Assembly (NCBI GenBank): GCA_035610365.1
Contig: CM069435.1
Location: forward strand, 12,079,123 to 12,143,122
Reading direction: 5' to 3'
Source: Aquatica leii
Lineage: Eukaryota; Arthropoda; Insecta; Coleoptera; Lampyridae
Length of the DNA stretch: 64,000 nucleotides
In this document: positions 11,965 to 22,995 of the stretch, one piece after another
Layout: every line of letters starts with the position of its first letter
Numbering within the stretch: position 1 is the stretch's first letter
Made by a program: the position numbers and the translations under genes
The notes under the pieces: model-generated
Told to the model about the DNA's origin: nothing
What the model saw: the letters and a program-made list of their open reading frames with translations, nothing else
Database searches by the model: none

Positions 11965-13165
11965 TCATGTGTTGCTTAATCTGTATCCATCCCCATGGTT
12001 GAAGTTGTTAGGATTTTTCATTATTTCCAGTGATTCGAGTATTATTCGCTGGTGATAGTGTCTGCTTCGTGCTAATACCTTTACGTTCCCGTAATCAACC
12101 CGGTGATCTCCTTTCTCATGAAGATGTTTCGCTACTGCACATTTGTCCGTGAGTCTGTGTTGAGCATCTTGTTGATGTTCTTTATCCCTGCACTTAATGC
12201 TCCTCCCTGTTTGGCCTATGTGACTCTTGCCGTACATACACTCTAATTTGTGTAGTCTTGGAAGTTGATCTTTATTAGGAGGTATGAGCTGATCTATTTT
12301 CTTCACTGTGTTATAACGTGTAATGATGTTCTTCTTTCCTAGAACCTTCTTTAGTCTGTCAGTGACTCCGGCAACGTAGGGTAAGTAAGCATATGTTTCT
12401 GACGGTGTCCCCGCAGCAACCTCAGCTTGCTTCTCCTTCTTCTTATGTAGTCTTATCAATTTTTTGTTGTAGCCATTTTTTATAAGAGCGTCCTTGATGT
12501 GTTTGATTTCCTCCGGCTTGTGTTCTTCGTCACTAATTTTCTCCGCTCTTCTTAGAAGTGTGTTGATGAGGGATCTATTCTATTGTGGATGGTGATGAGA
12601 AGATGAGTGTAGATACCGGTCTGTATGTGTTTCCTTGCGGTATACGCTATGACATAGCCTGTTGTTGTTCATGCGTGTTACTAGAACGTGTATAACGGAC
12701 AGCGTTTTGTTCTTTTCCATATCCATGTTGAATTTGATACTGTTGTGGTGTCTATTGATATGTTGAAGAAAGCTTTGTAATTCTTTCCATCTGTAAGGTC
12801 ATACGACAAAAGTGTCGTCCACATATCTGTACCAGCATTTCGGTTTTCGGTCGCTTGAGTTGATAGCTTCTTGTTCGAAAGCTTCCATGAAGATGTTGGC
12901 TATTACTGGTGACAATACATTGGTGAATAGGATTCTAGGTCGAAACTAACTAGTATGTCACTAGTAGTTACATCAAGTCCTTGGAGAATCTCAACAAACT
13001 GTTCGAAATTCTTAACGTCGCTGGTTGTCTGTCCGGTGTGCTGCTGTAGTCTTCTAGCTAAGTATTTTGCTAACTCGTAAGTTGGTACTGACGATAAGTC
13101 TTAGAGGGTTTCCGGTTTTATGAATTTTCAGTAACCCATGCAGTCTTGGAGGTTGGCTTTCCGAT
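11965..13165 (-). pseudogene. PLE reverse transcriptase / GIY-YIG endonuclease
   Basis: RT motifs run in order along the minus strand. PRLHGLLKIHKTGNPLR (~13160-13100) is followed by YELAKYLARRLQQHTGQTTSD (~13080-13020) and DILVSFD (~12960). The catalytic YVDDTFVV block has its YVDD at 12814-12825. The last 164 codons are one open frame (12459-11965). They hold PYVAGVTDRLKKVLGKKN and then the endonuclease with LECMYGKSHIGQTGRSIKCR, the GIY-YIG core in PLE style, followed by a KEHQQDAQHR helix. The RT part has frameshifts and stops, so it is inactive. PLE RTs are related to telomerase reverse transcriptase, and GIY-YIG provides target nicking in this class. Confidence 0.8.
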
Positions 13166-13229
13166 GGTAACAGCCTTTTCTGTTTTTCTGTTGGTATATA
13201 TGTTGTATAATTCATCGTGCAGAAAACGC

Positions 13230-13555
13230 GCTAGTCAGGAAAAGAGTACGTGATACCTACCATAGATTAAAACAAATATCCATGCGGAGACACCGTCAGA
13301 AATATATGCTTACTTACCCTACGTTGACGGTGTCGCTGACAGACTAAAACAGGTTATAGGAAAGAAGAACATCACTACACGTTATTACACAGTCTATGAA
13401 CACAAATCAACAGACCAGAACAGACACGGATCAGCCAAGCGGAGCCGTAAGACGGTATATAACAAGGAACGCAAGACGATAACATCAGTCTTTAGAAATC
13501 TTCTGAAGAAGTTGACAGCATGATCAGCGAAACGTTAAGAGAAAGTTTTGTGACG
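13230..13555 (+). repeat. Inverted internally deleted PLE copy
   Basis: The plus strand reads ETPSEIYAYLPYVDGVADRLKQ then a KNITTRYYTV block (13285-13395), a diverged copy of codons found in the minus-strand body at ~12420-12310. It then jumps directly to the element tail (13400-13500), skipping the endonuclease. The tail matches the minus-strand tail at 11795-11930 in inverted orientation. The arms are clearly diverged from each other, so this is not a recent duplication. Confidence 0.7.
13490..13545 (+). ncRNA. Hammerhead ribozyme motif of PLE type
   Basis: All conserved core positions are present. The first core strand is CTGAAGA (13503-13509), which fits CUGANGA. Stem II is GTTGA (13511-13515) paired with TCAGC (13524-13528) over an 8-nt loop. 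GAAA follows at 13529-13532, then a minimal ACGT stem III and GTT, so the predicted cut is after 13536. Stem I pairs TCTT (13499-13502) with AAGA (13537-13540). After an internal loop it pairs CTTT (13490-13493) with AAAG (13542-13545). The very short stem III is known from PLE hammerheads, which work best as dimers. The motif lies in the PLE tail, as expected. Confidence 0.7.
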
Positions 13556-13998
13556 CGGCAACACCCGAAAAACAGTGCTACATGTTTGTAGTAAGTTGAC
13601 CATAAAACCTCAGCATTAGGTAGAATCTTAAACTTGTACGTAGCTTCTTTTCGATGATCCATTAAATCTTTTCTCGTGACACTTTGTTAACCATAGCAGT
13701 TGATTTGATTTATCTTCTCTTCAAACAGTTTAATTCTGCCTTCTAAACTGTCTTCCATTACTTCTATTTTGTCATTCATAGATTGTTTTCCGTTTTCTAG
13801 AACAGCGCATATTCCTTCTTTTAAAATTAATATATTTGCTTCAGTTTCCTTTTGAATATTTTGATTTTGGTTTTCTACAATAGTCCGTATTTGTTCCTCG
13901 ATAGTTTTTATTTGACTCTTAATACTAGTTCGTATTTCTTCCATTTTTTGAAAGTTTTCTATTTGTCTTCTATTTTTTGCAAATTTTTCTTTCATTTT
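13556..13998 (-). pseudogene. Ty3/gypsy-like gag N-terminal part
   Basis: This minus-strand frame (13995-13687) encodes about 100 residues of charged coiled coil rich in Glu, Lys, Gln and Ile (MKEKFAKNRRQIENFQKMEE...). It ends NQINCYG. After a stop it continues as YKFKILPNAEVLWSTYYKHVA (~13640-13580), which resembles the start of the gypsy gag capsid domain (F-K-x-L-P, W-x-T-Y-Y-K-x-F). A coiled coil before gag is common in insect gypsy-type elements. It is interrupted upstream by the family B LTR at 13999 and downstream by PLE 2 at 13555. The capsid continues at 11780. Confidence 0.65.
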
Positions 13999-15006
13999 TG
14001 AAACTTGTTATCCAAATTTCTAATAAGGCGTTTTCTTCCAAATGTTTATTAACATTTTTGTATTCATTGTATATCTAAATCTTGCGCAATGCATTTACGG
14101 ATTGCAGATGCGTGTTTAACCTTCTTAAATCATCTTCCACCTGTATAACTCGCTTTTCGTCGTAATTTGTTATTATGTGATTTTATTTGTTCTTTAAGTT
14201 TTATATAACCTTGGTATTTGCGTTTTAGTTTTTTTAACATACGGCGTTTTAATGGTATGATTAGTTTTTTTCTTACGACGCTTTTTACGACTACGTTTGT
14301 GATTTGTACGATGCTTATTAATTCTGTACGTGTAATTTGGTCTATAGTTACGGAAATTTGGTTTTGAATACTTACGTGCATTTACGTTTTTCTATTTTGA
14401 TGCGTTTATGATTATTATGACTCGAAATCAATAATTATTCATGATTACGTCCGAAGTCATTTGGTTTGGATTGTGACGAAATTGAAGATTATCTTACTTT
14501 TGTGTGTTACGATTTTCTAATTATTGATCTGTACGAATAAGAGATCAATCAGAAGAAATTACGGAAAATTTGAAAATTTATACGCATTGTGAAAAATTAC
14601 GCAATATTGCGAATCAGAAATGAACCGCACTTATGAAAGTGCAATTTTGCAAAGACGATTATCAAGTAACGGCATTGCTTATGTACTTGGCCTTCGATAC
14701 GTTTGAACTTGTAAATACGTTTTTTTAATTACTTAAAGTTTGAATTAGATGTTGTTATGTTTACGTTTTATGTAATCTTTTCGGGTTTCAATATTTATCT
14801 CAATTTATATATAGAAAAATATTGTGACGTTAAAAATTATGTTTTCAAATTAAAATAAGAAATTTGACAGTTACGATAGAATACCTAGGACCTTAAATAT
14901 AAATCTGTAAATTTGTCTTAATGCTCTGTGTTTTTTATTTTTGTGTTTTTCTTGTATACAAATAAATTTAATTGAGGTAGTCTGGTGCATTTTGTTTGAA
15001 GTTACA
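13999..15006 (+). mobile_element. Solo LTR, family B copy 1, with ATTTT target duplication
   Basis: This 1008-bp LTR runs from TGAAACTTG to GAAGTTACA. It is flanked by ATTTT at 13994-13998 and at 15007-15011, a 5-bp target duplication. It is homologous to 34581-33558 (minus), 50894-51947 and 60159-60890. Shared marks include TTAACATTTTTGT (~14049), GCAATGCATTT and GCAGATGCG (~14085-14115), an A/T-rich middle, AATATTGTGACGT (~14818) and CTGGTGCATT near the end. It interrupts the gypsy gag coiled-coil region. No coding sequence is visible; the minus-strand frame 14130-14381 lies wholly within the LTR and is probably meaningless. Confidence 0.85.
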
Positions 15007-15197
15007 ATTTTTGATTTTGAAATTTTGTGTTATGCTTCTACAAAAGTTTTTTCATAATTTATCAATTTTTTTATTCGTTGCACACTTATTTCTAGATGAC
15101 GTTTTTTATTTTTCTTTTTAAATCCGCGACTTTTAAATCACAAAGTTTCTTTGTCGTCATTGTTTGTTCACTTATTATTTCTATTTCTAACTAAGCT

Positions 15198-16090
15198 AAC
15201 AAAAAAACTTTTTTAATTACATTTACTGCTGATTGGTTTTTAAGGTACTTATTTTTTAGTAAAAATTTTAGTTGAACAGAATAAACTTCTTATACCTTGT
15301 GTCCCACGCTAGGGGTACCCCATGGGATTTAACATGGGAAAATGGAAATTATTTCTTTAAAGAAGGTATTGGTCTATCTGCGAAAAAACCAGCAAAGTCT
15401 TCTCGAATTTGGACTTTTGAAACACCTCAAAAATATTGTTTTACCACAAGAATTTTTTCTTCTACATTCATTTTCGAAGCTTGTAAAACAATTCTATCAA
15501 AACTATCAACACTTCAAATGTTTTATAACAAATCAATGCTAACTTGATTTTTAATACCTATTTACTCGAACATAATTCAAGTTTATTTCATTTTGGAATC
15601 ATAAGCTGGTTTATTAGCACGCAAGTTCTAGTCTTTGTTCTTCAAATTTCCACTTCCTCAAAAATAAAGATGCATAATGTTGATTTGACGGGCTATAATT
15701 TAATTTTAGCATCCATATTACTTTAAAAACTGAAGATAGCCGATCTGAATCGCATGCGCGAAAAACCTTCAAAATTTCAAATGCCTGTAATTAATTTATT
15801 AATTATCAAATTATAATCAAAAAATTGTTTTTAGAAACGTTTTAAGTGCCACTTTAAATCTGCGTCAAAATTTTTGCGAATTTTTAATTTGGGAAGCAGG
15901 AAAAAAATTATTTCCATTTTCCCATGTTAAATCCCATGGGGTACCCCCCAGCGTGGGACACAAGGTATAAGAAGTTTATTATGTTTAACTAAAATTTTCA
16001 CTAAAAAATAAGTTACAAATTAGTCCAGTATATCTGTAAATACCTTAAAAACCAATCAGCAGTAAATGTAATTACAAACGTTTTTTGGTT
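15198..16090. mobile_element. Long-TIR non-autonomous element
   Basis: This ~0.9-kb element has inverted ends. A 34-bp stretch (15214-15247) is repeated perfectly in inverted orientation at 16041-16074. The inverted similarity continues outward to about 15198/16090 and inward to about 15355/15905, giving arms of roughly 150 bp. The right arm holds an extra ~30 bp. Overlapping small frames at 15272-15547 encode nothing recognised, so it is most likely a MITE. No clear target duplication is visible, so its superfamily is unknown. Confidence 0.7.
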
Positions 16091-18403
16091 ATGTACAAGA
16101 TTAACTCAAAATAAACTATAATTTATCAAATAATATTTAAGAATTTGCAAAAGAAATTAACAATCCCGTTCTTAAAAATTTCTTAGAACACAGTTAAGAA
16201 CTCAGTTCATAAACAAATCTCAGAAAACCATTACGCTTAATGAAGCACTACAAATATGTATCTGTATTAAGTCTTGTTTGTTTAAAAGTCGTTGTTACAA
16301 CATTGTGTTTTGATTTTAATTGTAATTATATAAATTAAAATCAAAATACATATAGGTATATTTTACAGGGTAGTTTCAATACCACATAGATTTTACGTAA
16401 ATTAAAATAATGCTGTTAACATAATAATGATAAACACAAACAAGTATAATAAACAGAAAATTTCGCTGAAAACTCATTAAAAAATTTTAACATAAAGACA
16501 CCTAAATTTTAATTATAAAAATTTCATAAAAAGCGAAATAATTAAAGCAAAAAATGTTTACATATACATAATATAACAATTGTGACAAAAATTAATTTAA
16601 ATATTGATTTAAAATGCTTAATTAAATTTTCAGCAACGATTTCTAGTTATTTAATTAAAATTGAAGTGTCATTTCACCACTTAGGAAAACAATAAAACAC
16701 AATTCATTAATAAGATCTGGTATCTGACAGTTTAACAATAAATGAGATAGCAACTAAATAAACAAAGTAGAAAACATCTTTTATTCCTTCAATAATACAA
16801 ATTTGATACAAGTTTAAATTTAACAAAATTATTGAAAACAAAAGTTCGCACGTTATATAACGTAGCCCAAGTTCTAATTTAATTTCCTTGTTTATTCAAA
16901 TCACTTCATGGACAAACTTTCGAAACTGTTCTTGTTTTGTGTATTAGTTGTACAAAACATTTAAGTTAAATTTTCGTTGTCTTCGTACTTAACTTATTTA
17001 ATTGTACTTTTGAACTTTAGAGAAACTTCTATACTTGACTGGTTAATGCTAAATCTAAAAAAAATATTTTTTTCTACTATAGGATTTATACTTATGCGTA
17101 ATTAAGCGTAACCAAAATAGGAATTTATAAAAGCATTCTTTTAATGGCTTTTATTGAAAGTGCTTGGACAATTTCCCATTTTTCATAGACGAAATTGGCA
17201 CAAAATTACGATTACTACGAGGGACGTTAGAAAATAGGGATTAATATCAGTGAAAAGCCCTAACGATATCTTCTACTTTCGCGACCCTGTCATGACCTAT
17301 CTGTTAATACGTGAAGGGTCGTCGCGCTTCTTGCACGTTCTCCATTTGCGCGACACGCACTCTGACGACAACGTCTGCAACCATGAATTCCTATTTCCCT
17401 TAGGATTAGTTTGTATGCATAAAATAGGGCAGAAAACGTTTATTATGCTCATGTGGAGATAACTAACTAAACGGATGCGGGTGGTCAAATAATTTCGTTT
17501 AACTCAGATTTTTGCTGAACTCACAAAACTTGACTTGAATTCCGGAATGTAATTTACCCAAGAGTCAACTTAGAATGAAATTTCTGAAAACCGCAGATAA
17601 TAAATATGAAAAAGAACTTTTTGTGTATCAACAAAATTTATATCGATTTGATTATGCAACTTTAAAAAGAAATTCGTTTATTTGTAAACTAAGCGAATTA
17701 TTCGTTTTGAATTTGTTACAAAAGAAAATATTTACGGATCGTATATTAAATAAAAAAATTTAACAAATAATTTATTTATAAAAGCTTTTAAAAAAACATT
17801 TAAACGGGTTTGGTTACTTTTACGCCGTTAATTTACACAAGTTAAATATAACTTTTTTTTACTTTTATAATTAATAGATTTTTGTAAAATCTTTGTATTT
17901 ATAATTTGTTTTTGTTTAACATATTTTTTATTTTATTTTAATTTTAAAAAAATAAATACAGAAACTGAATGTTAATAAAAATTCAAGTACATTTTTTAAA
18001 TAAATTTATATATAAAACAACAAAAATTTGTTTGCTATTATTCGTTTACTTTTCTTGAAGCTTCACTTTGAATCTATCGGAACGTGTTGAAGAGGCAATC
18101 TAATATGAGCGTCCGTCATTCCCTTAATTTCCGTTAGCGAATGTGACCGGTATATATTTTTATAGACCTTTTCATTGTGAGTGAAGTACCTTATACATAT
18201 AGAAAATTTAATTTATTTTTTCCTAACGCTTTTTTTGTTTTGTTAGTAAATAGTAATTATGCAATAAAACTTTGAACTAGTAAATCGGTAACATCGATCG
18301 ACAAACTTAAATATTTTTAACAGTTTTTGGTTTTTTAATACGCCGCTTATTACAATCACGAATAATTTTATCAGTCGAGTAAATGTTATCACTTTATTAA
18401 AGA
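16091..18403. other. AT-rich region with a GC-richer patch, no gene recognised
   Basis: Mostly AT-rich. A distinctly GC-richer block at about 17240-17480 has overlapping open frames on both strands (17250-17462 plus, 17297-17488 minus) with no motif I know. A 62-codon frame (17575-17763, MKFLKTADNKYEKELF...) is Lys/Phe-rich and unrecognised. No mobile-element ends were identified. Confidence 0.3.
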
Positions 18404-18785
18404 ACATCGTTTCTAGTAACCATAATTCCGGTTTATGGTATCACTTTTCTTCTTAGGTTTGTTTCTATACATGAACTCTATTTTGCATACCTTTTTTAGC
18501 TAAATTTTAAACATTACACTTGTTTGGAATGAAAAATTTAATTATTGTACCCTTGTACTATTATTGCGGTGTTTAAAATATAAACTTAACTTAACATCGT
18601 TTATAGTAATCATAATTCCAGTTTATGTTATCACTATTCTTCTCAGATTTGTTTCTATGTATGAACAATAACCTATTCTGCATGAATTTAAAAACTGAAT
18701 TTTCAACATTACACTTGTTTCGAATAAAAAAATTAATCATTGTGCCTTTATATCCTTATTGCAGTGCTTAGAATGTGATATGTTA
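18404..18785. repeat. Two-copy tandem duplication, ~190-bp unit
   Basis: The segments beginning ACATCGTTTCTAGTAACCAT (18404) and ACATCGTTTATAGTAATCAT (18594) are imperfect copies of each other. They share CATAATTCC, TTTATG-TATCAC, TTTGTTTCTAT, ACATTACACTTGTTT and TTATTGC-GTG. It is an old local duplication, and no function is suggested. Confidence 0.75.
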
Positions 18786-19399
18786 TGTGATAACATTATT
18801 TTCTATTGATTTTTATTTCTAGCGTAAGCAAATTACCGATTAGAAATGTGTAGTTTTTAGAAAAGTGAATTAAACACCATAAAATTGTTTTTTATTTATT
18901 TTTATTAACAGTCTCAAACTATTTAATGTAACAGAGCCGCAATTTTCGATTTATTTGGCTCATAAATTTGATTTTCTGCTCTAAGATTTTATATTAACCG
19001 CTATTTGTATTGGTCATTGTGTCATTTAAGACATATTATTTACAAAAAATCTAACATGAGTAAAGCTACAGCTAGTCTATATAGTACCTGAATTTAAAGT
19101 ACATGAGTTGTTACGTGCAAATTTTCATAGCGTAATACCCTGTATATTGAATTAAAATTAGATTCCGGTTTTGACGCCCTCTGCCGATCTTTCTGGTTAC
19201 TGACATGTTGCGGTCAAGTCATTTAAACTGTCAACTACCTAAAATGGCCTGTTTCGTCTAAATCTAAAAATTTAATCTGTAATGGAAATGAAATTATAAA
19301 TTCATGACGTATTTAAATTAATTTATTCAGCACAGGCCGTTCCGCCATGCTTTGGCCGCATGTTCGATTTAATAAAAGAACAATGAAAAATTAATATCG
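18786..19399. other. Unannotated spacer
   Basis: AT-rich, with no gene. The true left end of the family C LTR may lie in this stretch (a TGTTACGTGC at ~19111 is one candidate), but homology to the other copies is too weak to fix it. Confidence 0.3.
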
Positions 19400-20230
19400 A
19401 TAAATACCTTCACTAAACGCTTAGGGCACCGAAAACGAAGTCTTGACCAGCATTTGCCTTTGAGATGTTATTTCTTATACGTCAGTCGATTGCGATACCC
19501 ACCTTTTAATAATTGCGAATAACAGCATTCGATACATCGGGTTCTTATATCTAATTTCTTTTATTATTAACAATGGTGTAGATTCCTATCTTAGTGAGTT
19601 ATTGTGTTGACACGATTTGATATTCATAACTATTCCAGGCTCACTCACCAAGGAAAACGTTTTCTTCGAACAAGTAGGCAGTAGATTGTGAGTAAGTTTA
19701 TTTAATTATTTTGTCGCTGTCAGAAAAGTCACTCACGGAATTTTTGCCTATGTTAATTTCCGTAACTACGATCATTGTTTCAACACCATTGAGGTAGTTT
19801 CATTAATTATTTTGTGTGTGTATCGCATGCTGTGCACAAACGATATTTATTATGAAATTTTCTTCGCTATTCACTTCGTTTCAACTTATGTATTGTGTGT
19901 TGCCGATACTTTTGGCATTTATGAATTGAGAATTAGATATACTCTTGTTAATAATCTTTGTTATTAAATTAAAGTTTTTATACCTGTTTAATCTTTCTTT
20001 TATGCTAACATACCTTTCTCTTTTATTGTGGTTACCCGAACATCAGAGTAACAAGGATTACGAACCTAAAAATTCATTACAAGCTTGGACTGTCTGTCTT
20101 GATCGAGGCAGAAGCGTTAATTATAAAAGATCTGGCGCCCTTACTTATTATTTTCTTAAACCTCCCATATCTCCGACAGTGTGAGTTGGCCGTGCAAGGT
20201 TCGTAAGACTTATAAGCTTGTAAGAGAGTT
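19400..20230 (+). mobile_element. LTR-like repeat, family C copy 1
   Basis: It is homologous to 48180-49202 and, over its 3' part, to 62560-62908 and 59280-59572. Landmarks are ATTGTGAGTAAGT (~19686, donor-like), GTGTGTTGCCGATACT (~19895), ATCTGGCGCCC (~20130), ATCTCCGAC (~20168) and GTGAGTTGGCCGTGCAAGGTTCGTAA (split here only by position, ~20181-20206). The right end GCTTGTAAGA corresponds to GCTTGTAACA in the 49-kb copy, a plausible LTR 3' terminus. The left end is uncertain. The 79-codon open frame within it (19945-20184) is not conserved in the other copies and is not a gene. Confidence 0.6.
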
Positions 20231-20934
20231 CATCAAAAGATCGGGGACTTTTAACTGCGTCATAAAGCGATTCAAAAAAACAGACATGGACTCATTTTTA
20301 GAAACGTTGATATTCTGATTTTATAAAAAAGGAATCAACTTCATGAGTTAAAAAACAGAATTAAAATCAAGAATATTCAAACAAAAAGATTACTAAACTG
20401 ATAAAGTCGTAGAACCATCAGATACAATATACTTTGTAAATTTTAGAGAAAAATAACCTTTTTGAATCAAAAATTGCTAACGTTTCTCTTACTTTTGTAA
20501 GAAGTTTCTTCAAAACAATATTGAAATTAATAAACTTGAAACAACGAAAACAAAATGTAACCAAAAACAAAACTCCAAAAATCAAGAAAGCTATAAAGTA
20601 ATCTCCGTATGTTTAAGAAAAAAATCGTCACAGTTGGCTAAGCCATAGTAGTACCAAAAACTTTTTCGTAGAACTTGTGATCAAATTGGAAATAAGTGAA
20701 CTAAAAACATTTAATAATAATAAGTACCCAAATCAAATTTTTGACATAGTGAAATAGATTCTGTTCTACAATACTAAGTAAATTTTTAATATAAACTCTA
20801 AAAAAGGTAAGTAACCATCAAAACTGGTAAAAAGTTTGAATTATATGATTCTTATGCGTTAAAAAGTTGTAAAAGTAAGAAAAACTCGTTTGTAAATTCG
20901 TTGATAACATTAGACGAATACTTTGTAAACGCGA
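20231..20934. other. Unannotated spacer
   Basis: AT-rich with many stops and no recognised motif. It may contain undetected 5' sequence of the LTR C element or the PLE downstream. Confidence 0.3.
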
Positions 20935-21014
20935 AGACTTCCACAACCGGAGTCCATGCTAAGATTAGAACATCCATCCAGGTTTGGTTTGGATCGTGTT
21001 GATGTTGTAACCGA

Positions 21015-21050
21015 AATTGCCAACGTTTCGCCCAATAAAACTTCAGCAAT
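21015..21050 (-). ncRNA. Decayed hammerhead-like motif, left PLE 1 terminus
   Basis: The minus strand reads GCTGAAG (21047-21041), a loop, then TTGGGCGAAAC (GAAA at 21029-21026) and GTTGGC. Compared with the hammerhead core, the CUGANGA box has lost about three bases and stem II no longer pairs well. It is recognised mainly by identity with the right terminus. Presumably inactive. Confidence 0.4.
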
Positions 21051-21206
21051 TTTCAAACTCCGTCACAAACTGGTCAAGTTTTTGTACACTTGAAATTTTC
21101 TTAATCGTTGTCGTGAACACATCATTTCTAAATTTGTTAAAATTAAATTCCACATTCAGACATGTTCCTCTGGAAACATTTTTTACCGTGCTAGTCTAGC
21201 GTTGAT

Positions 21207-22995
21207 ATGCGAATGCATTAAGCAAACCAGACTTGAGTTAGACACGATTTATAAACAACTCTTTTATCTTCATCTTGAGTTGGCCGACACTCGATCTCCG
21301 GATGGTTGAAAGTTAGTTGACAACATTACACAAAATCAGTCTAATACCACTCTACAATTAACCACTAAAGGTCATCTCAAAAAGTTTCAGTTATGGGAAT
21401 CCAAAAATCAGAAAGTTTCTTAAACTACTGATCTGTGAAAACAGTAGTCAAACTATCTAGCTTGACTCTTACTTCAGAACAGGAATCGGTACTATCCAAA
21501 GGTTTGAATTCCGTTGTAGCTCTCAAACAAATTCTTAAAGAAGACAGTTTTCTATAAAACATCTTCCCCGTCACTACTCAAATCCCATTCCTATTCAAAC
21601 TTGCAAAATTCTTCAAACATCTAAAGTTCTAAAATCCCACATTTCTAAGTCGGAAGAGTTAGCTTTGAAAAGTCTTCGTAGGAACCGTGATATAGTTCTT
21701 CCAGCTAACAAACGCTTAGAACCAAACGGAAAACGTTAAAAAAATACCTTTTATTTTGTTAGAGGATACGTACGCTCCTTTAACTCGTAATCCTACTTCG
21801 AATATTGAACACCAGGTCAGATCTTCTAATCTACTTCCTGAAACCAAACGTCAATTTCTAAACCACCTCGTCTATACAGACTTTCTAAAATCCACAAAAG
21901 GTATACCTTTTAGACCTATCGTCAGTATTTTCCAATCTCCTACTTACAAGATAGCCAAGTTTTTGTCCAATATTCTTTCCGGATTTATAGGTAAAACTTC
22001 TTTTCACATCCTCAACTCTCATCATTTAATTCGTTTACAATCTATAAAGCTTGAGCCCCACGATCTTCTTGTGGGTTTTGATGTTACTTCACTGTTTACC
22101 GAAGTTCCTATTAAAGATTCGCTTGTTATCATCGAGCAAATTCTGTCTTACCATGACAAAGATTCGAGTTTAGTTCCTCTTGCTTCCAATTTGGTAACAA
22201 GTTTTACGAACCGCCGCCGCTATGGGTTTTCCGTTATCTCCTGTAGCTAACATGTTTATGGAATTCTTTGAAACGGTTGCTTTGGAATCATCGATATTAA
22301 AATCTAAGGTCTGGTTTAGATACGTTGATGACACTTTTATTGTTTGGTCTCATGGTCGTCTCTAATTGTCTAGGTTTCTTGATCATCTAAACAACCAACA
22401 ACCTGATATCAAATTTACCGTGGAACTAAAAAAATGGTTCTCTTCCATTTTTCGAAGTTTTTGTTACACATAAAGCCAACGAACTTATAAGTCTGTTATT
22501 AAATCTTTAATTCACCGCGCTTTTTCTGTTTGCCAACCCGAGAGTTTACATTCAGAACTCGTCATCTACATCCCCGTGCTTGGGTATATAAGAGAATTTC
22601 TACTTCCGATTCCAATCCGAAATTGGCAGTTTTACCTTACATTTATAAAGTCACAGATCAAATAGGAAAACTTCTTCGTAAGAATGGTGTTAAACCCATG
22701 TTCAACTCGACAAGTAAAATCTGTCAAATTCTTCCTTCTCCCAAAAACAAATTTCCTACACTTTCATCTTAAGGTGTATACCACATTCTTTGTTTATGTG
22801 GTTTGGTGAAACTAATCGTTCCGTCATCACACCTATTTCAGAACATAATCGTTGTATAAAGAAAACATATATTTCTGCCGTTGCTAAACATTATTTTACT
22901 ACAAGTCACAATATAGATTTTGATAATGCCTCGATTATTCCAAAATTGGTCCTTAATAGAAAACTCCAAAAAGACATAGATCAAACACTACAATA
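21207..22995 (+). pseudogene. PLE reverse transcriptase / GIY-YIG endonuclease
   Basis: The polyprotein of PLE 1 is broken by frameshifts and stops but can be followed in order. The N-terminal part is at ~21440-21560 (LSSLTLTSEQESVLSKGL). ALKSLRRNRDIVVLPA (~21665-21712) is the conserved start of PLE RTs. An open frame from 21756 to 22250 holds DFLKSTKGIPFRPIVSIFQSP and DLLVGFDVTSLFTEVPI. A frameshift at ~22215-22240 is followed by NMFMEFFETVALES (~22250) and WFRYVDDTFIVW, with YVDD at 22321-22332. Then LAVLPYIYKVTDQIGKLLRK (~22625-22690) and an endonuclease with CLCG, GETNRSV and ISEHNRCIKK (~22785-22865). The frame ends at 22995. Gene order RT then GIY-YIG is diagnostic of Penelope-type elements. 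Confidence 0.8.

Larger units (their letters stand above)
11791..13555 (-). mobile_element. Penelope-like element 2, nested in gypsy gag
   Basis: This retroelement of the PLE class carries an RT domain followed by a GIY-YIG endonuclease. The main body is on the minus strand (about 13200 down to 11791). An inverted, internally deleted second copy of its 3' part lies at 13230-13555 on the plus strand. The gag frame on either side belongs together, so the PLE entered the gypsy element later. The body is 5'-truncated: RT starts only at the PRLHGLLKIHK motif (~13160). Both termini carry the same tail sequence in opposite orientation. Confidence 0.75.

Noticed and set aside
14130..14381. Basic 83-residue frame (minus) as gypsy gag
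   Set aside because: It lies completely within the family B LTR, which is homologous to non-coding LTR copies elsewhere.
17250..17488. Overlapping frames in the GC-richer patch as a host exon
   Set aside because: No motif, no splice-site support and both strands are open, as expected of chance in GC-richer DNA.
20128..20150. TGGCGCCC as a tRNA-Lys primer-binding site marking an LTR end
   Set aside because: Only 8-10 bases match, the following bases differ between copies, and shared sequence continues ~100 nt further to a better LTR end.
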